A stretch of DNA of 64,000 bases, from NCBI RefSeq assembly GCF_963675165.1, contig NC_087379.1, positions 6,596,839 to 6,660,838 on the forward strand, given 5' to 3'. Below are positions 62,024 to 64,000 of this stretch, one piece after another. The translations under genes were made by a program, and so were the position numbers. The stretch's first letter is position 1, and every line of letters begins with the position of its first letter. The notes beneath the pieces are model-generated. The model did no database searches, had not been told where the DNA came from, and saw only the letters and a list, made by a program, of their open reading frames with translations. The DNA is from Halichondria panicea. Lineage: Eukaryota; Porifera; Demospongiae; Suberitida; Halichondriidae.

Positions 62024-64000
62024 GGGGGGTGGGCACATGTAACAGTATTCATGCTTGTTTGGGTGTGTGTAATATTGAAACTGTAGTTTGCACTCCATAC
62101 AGTTAATGGACAGTATTGAGCTTATGATCTTAAATTGTCAAAATAGCAAAATACTCGTAAAAAAGAATGTTTATTCGATGTACATATAATAATGTATGCA
62201 CTATTTAATTATTCGGCACAATAAACTAAAACACCATCATGATCATGCAGTGTGTGCATTATTGAGGTATGGACTCACATGTGATTCAGTAGCTTCTTCA
62301 AGGAGCTTTATTGTTGAAGGGTTAGAGTAATGTGAACTCTTGGCCTCCATCAGAGCAGTCTGTCCACGCTGTGATGATGATCATATGAAGGGATGAGATG
62401 TACATTGTAAGAGGTAAAGTGGTGTAATGCGTATGACATGTACTTTGCTGACAGAGCAATACTGGCAACGGTAATTGCATATTAAGAGGTCGGGTATTTC
62501 TGTTTAGGTACAAATGACAGCTCTGTTCAGTCATTAACTAGTGTAAGAGGTATAGGTGTACAGTACATGTAAAGCTGTTTGTTAAGTATAACTATGCAAC
62601 TATATGTACTCTATAAAGTGCATGTGCTCACATTATCAGTGCAGAAAGGGGAAGCCCCTGATGAGAGAAGCTCCTTCACAGTATCTTCACGTCCCCAGTA
62701 GGCTGCTACCATGAGTGGAGTGTCCCCATCCTGCAAGAGTGGAGACAGTGACAACATAATATGAATGTACATTGAACAATACAGACATTCACTGCTCTAC
62801 ATTTCCAACCACATCCTACAGTGAGAACACAAGCATAACAGTCATACGTATTAAGCCAGCTAGTACAGTACATGTAAATAAACCGGCTAGTACGTCAGTT
62901 TAAAGCACTAAAATCCACAGGGAAATGTAATTGTCAGCACATGTAAGTTCATAATACATTGTACAGTACATCTACAACTGCATGTATATACTTAGCCTCG
63001 TTCTCCCAGGCCGAGTTGTCTCTAAAATAATGCTAGGACATCAACTAGGCCTGAGATAGATTGTATCTGGTATAATTATTGTTATAATTATTGTCCATAA
63101 TGAAAATACAGCTAGAGAAAATTAATGACAAAGAAATATGATATTAGCCCGAGTGCACGTGTCATAACTAGTTTATAACCCTAGCAACACAAAATACACC
63201 TATGCTATATGTCCAGGTAGATCGAGCTAATGGCTTCCAAGTTCATTGTCTGCAGCAACTGGTAGCACAGTAGGGAACCACACAAAATGTCCCTTCCTTC
63301 ACACTGGAGTTGATAGCTTGGACCTGACGCTCATTGAGGGGGGCCTCTTGTTTGACACAACTTGATAGCTACCACCTAGATCTAATACCTAGTTAGCTAG
63401 TTAGCTAGGTTAGCTTTCTTCAAGAGATGATTTGTAACACGGAGCTATATTTGTGATGACGGCAGCTTTTACAGAGAAATCATTGAATCCTAACGAATTG
63501 AAACCACGCCGATATGCAATCTTCCCCAGGCCTAGTTGCACTACCTAGCGTCATTTTAGAGACACCTCGGCCTGAGAACGAGGCTAGTATAATTATACTG
63601 TATAATGTATCACTATATATATTAGATTTTCAAAAATGCCGGTAATACTTAGTGTACAATATGCAAGAAAATGCAGTTTGTTAACTTATAAACACAAATA
63701 AATATATCTTATAGGCAAAACATAATAAGGGTTTTAATTTTTAATTCAAAATGCCGACAACGTCCATAATTGTAAGTACATGCATGGTCACGAACATGCT
63801 GCCTATAGTACGGTGAGGTACACACATAGTAGGCTCGAGGCTACGGAAATTCGTTATAGTTATAACACGGGCACCAGGGATGTATGGAATATATTGCACT
63901 GAAGCACGAGGGCGTAAGCCCCGAGCGCTGAGTGCAATATATATATTCCATGCATCCCGAGTGCACGTGTAATAACTAGTTTATATCCCGAGGGCATAGC
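58732..64000 (-). CDS. Gene D: ankyrin - WW-like - ZU5 - helical region - Death-domain protein (5' end beyond window)
   Basis: Exons visible: 62632-62730, 62279-62368, 61899-61948, 61784-61842, 61234-61725, 61059-61171, 60844-61008, 60569-60790, 60061-60170, 59802-60004, 59637-59774, 58732-59134. Two ankyrin exons are present; more must lie to the right. The WW-like module has LPKNW and G-E-T-L-S-T-P-P. ZU5 has TSSGGHADFDNGVQVTIPAN. The Death domain is nearly identical to that of gene B. The 3' half (Death exon to helical exons and their introns) tracks B, whereas the ZU5 and post-ZU5 exons track C, suggesting recombination or gene conversion between paralogs. The last junction has the same phase problem as in B and C. 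Confidence 0.7.
61234..61725 (-). CDS. Gene D ZU5 domain exon
   Basis: ZU5 signature as in A-C. It shares with gene C the short basic tail and the 492-nt length. Confidence 0.7.
61965..62021. repeat. (GT)n microsatellite beside the gene D WW exon
   Basis: About 57 bp of GT followed by G-rich sequence, at the same position as in A, B and C. Confidence 0.95.
62993..63586. mobile_element. TAGCCTCG-family MITE, copy in gene D
   Basis: Same intron and orientation as in genes A and B. Confidence 0.7.
63809..64000. mobile_element. Left end of a TACGGTG-family MITE, cut by the window edge
   Basis: Begins after CTATAG (63803-63808), the same target as 8,121-8,517. It has lost a few bases (tacggtgaggtac) and carries different internal sequence. 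Confidence 0.6.

Overview
The window is eukaryotic and almost certainly metazoan. It has AT-rich intergenic DNA, compact multi-exon genes with GT-AG introns, long CA/GT microsatellites, many short inverted-repeat transposons, and animal-type families (SELENOK, PA2G4, PAQR, PACC1-like, death-fold proteins). Gene style and the expansion of ankyrin/death-fold genes suggest a demosponge; that is inference, because no marker fixes the species.

The window is built from copies of one minus-strand gene family. Four paralogs can be modelled exon by exon: A (1,010-21,953), B (27,467-36,125), C (48,341-56,768) and D (58,732 to beyond the right edge). Each encodes an N-terminal ankyrin array with one repeat per 99-nt exon, a WW-like module split over two exons, a ZU5 domain, an uncharacterised region that may be UPA-related, a helical region and a C-terminal death-fold exon. 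That last exon is CARD-like in A and a Death domain in B, C and D. The upstream intron is homologous in all four, so the terminal exon has been exchanged. All exons of A join in phase to give about 1,076 residues.

Units are linked to a plus-strand selenoprotein K-like gene, found right of A (25,659-26,605) and, head-to-head, right of C (56,956-58,021). Both copies are damaged. Between A and SELENOK copy 1 lies a decayed mobile-element gene with a cysteine-rich CXC tail (22,480-25,375). Between B and C is a patchwork: a broken CARD exon, two PA2G4 tail fragments, the first two exons of a PACC1-like channel, an SDR gene with a perfect 557-bp tandem duplication, and a kinase gene (42,158-44,522). 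The kinase exons join in phase to a Death-domain exon homologous to those of B, C and D, giving a kinase-Death domain protein. A PAQR-family last exon lies at the left edge.

Introns of A grew by block duplication; about 3.9 kb at 10.3-14.2 kb recurs at 17.9-21.8 kb. They carry several MITE families, and for several insertions the paralogous introns preserve the empty site, giving exact target duplications (TTAA, TA, CTATAG, a 7-bp site).

Functionally, the window looks like a fast-evolving death-fold signalling cluster: ankyrin sensors ending in CARD or Death domains beside a kinase with the same Death domain. Shared signalling between them is inference from domain content.
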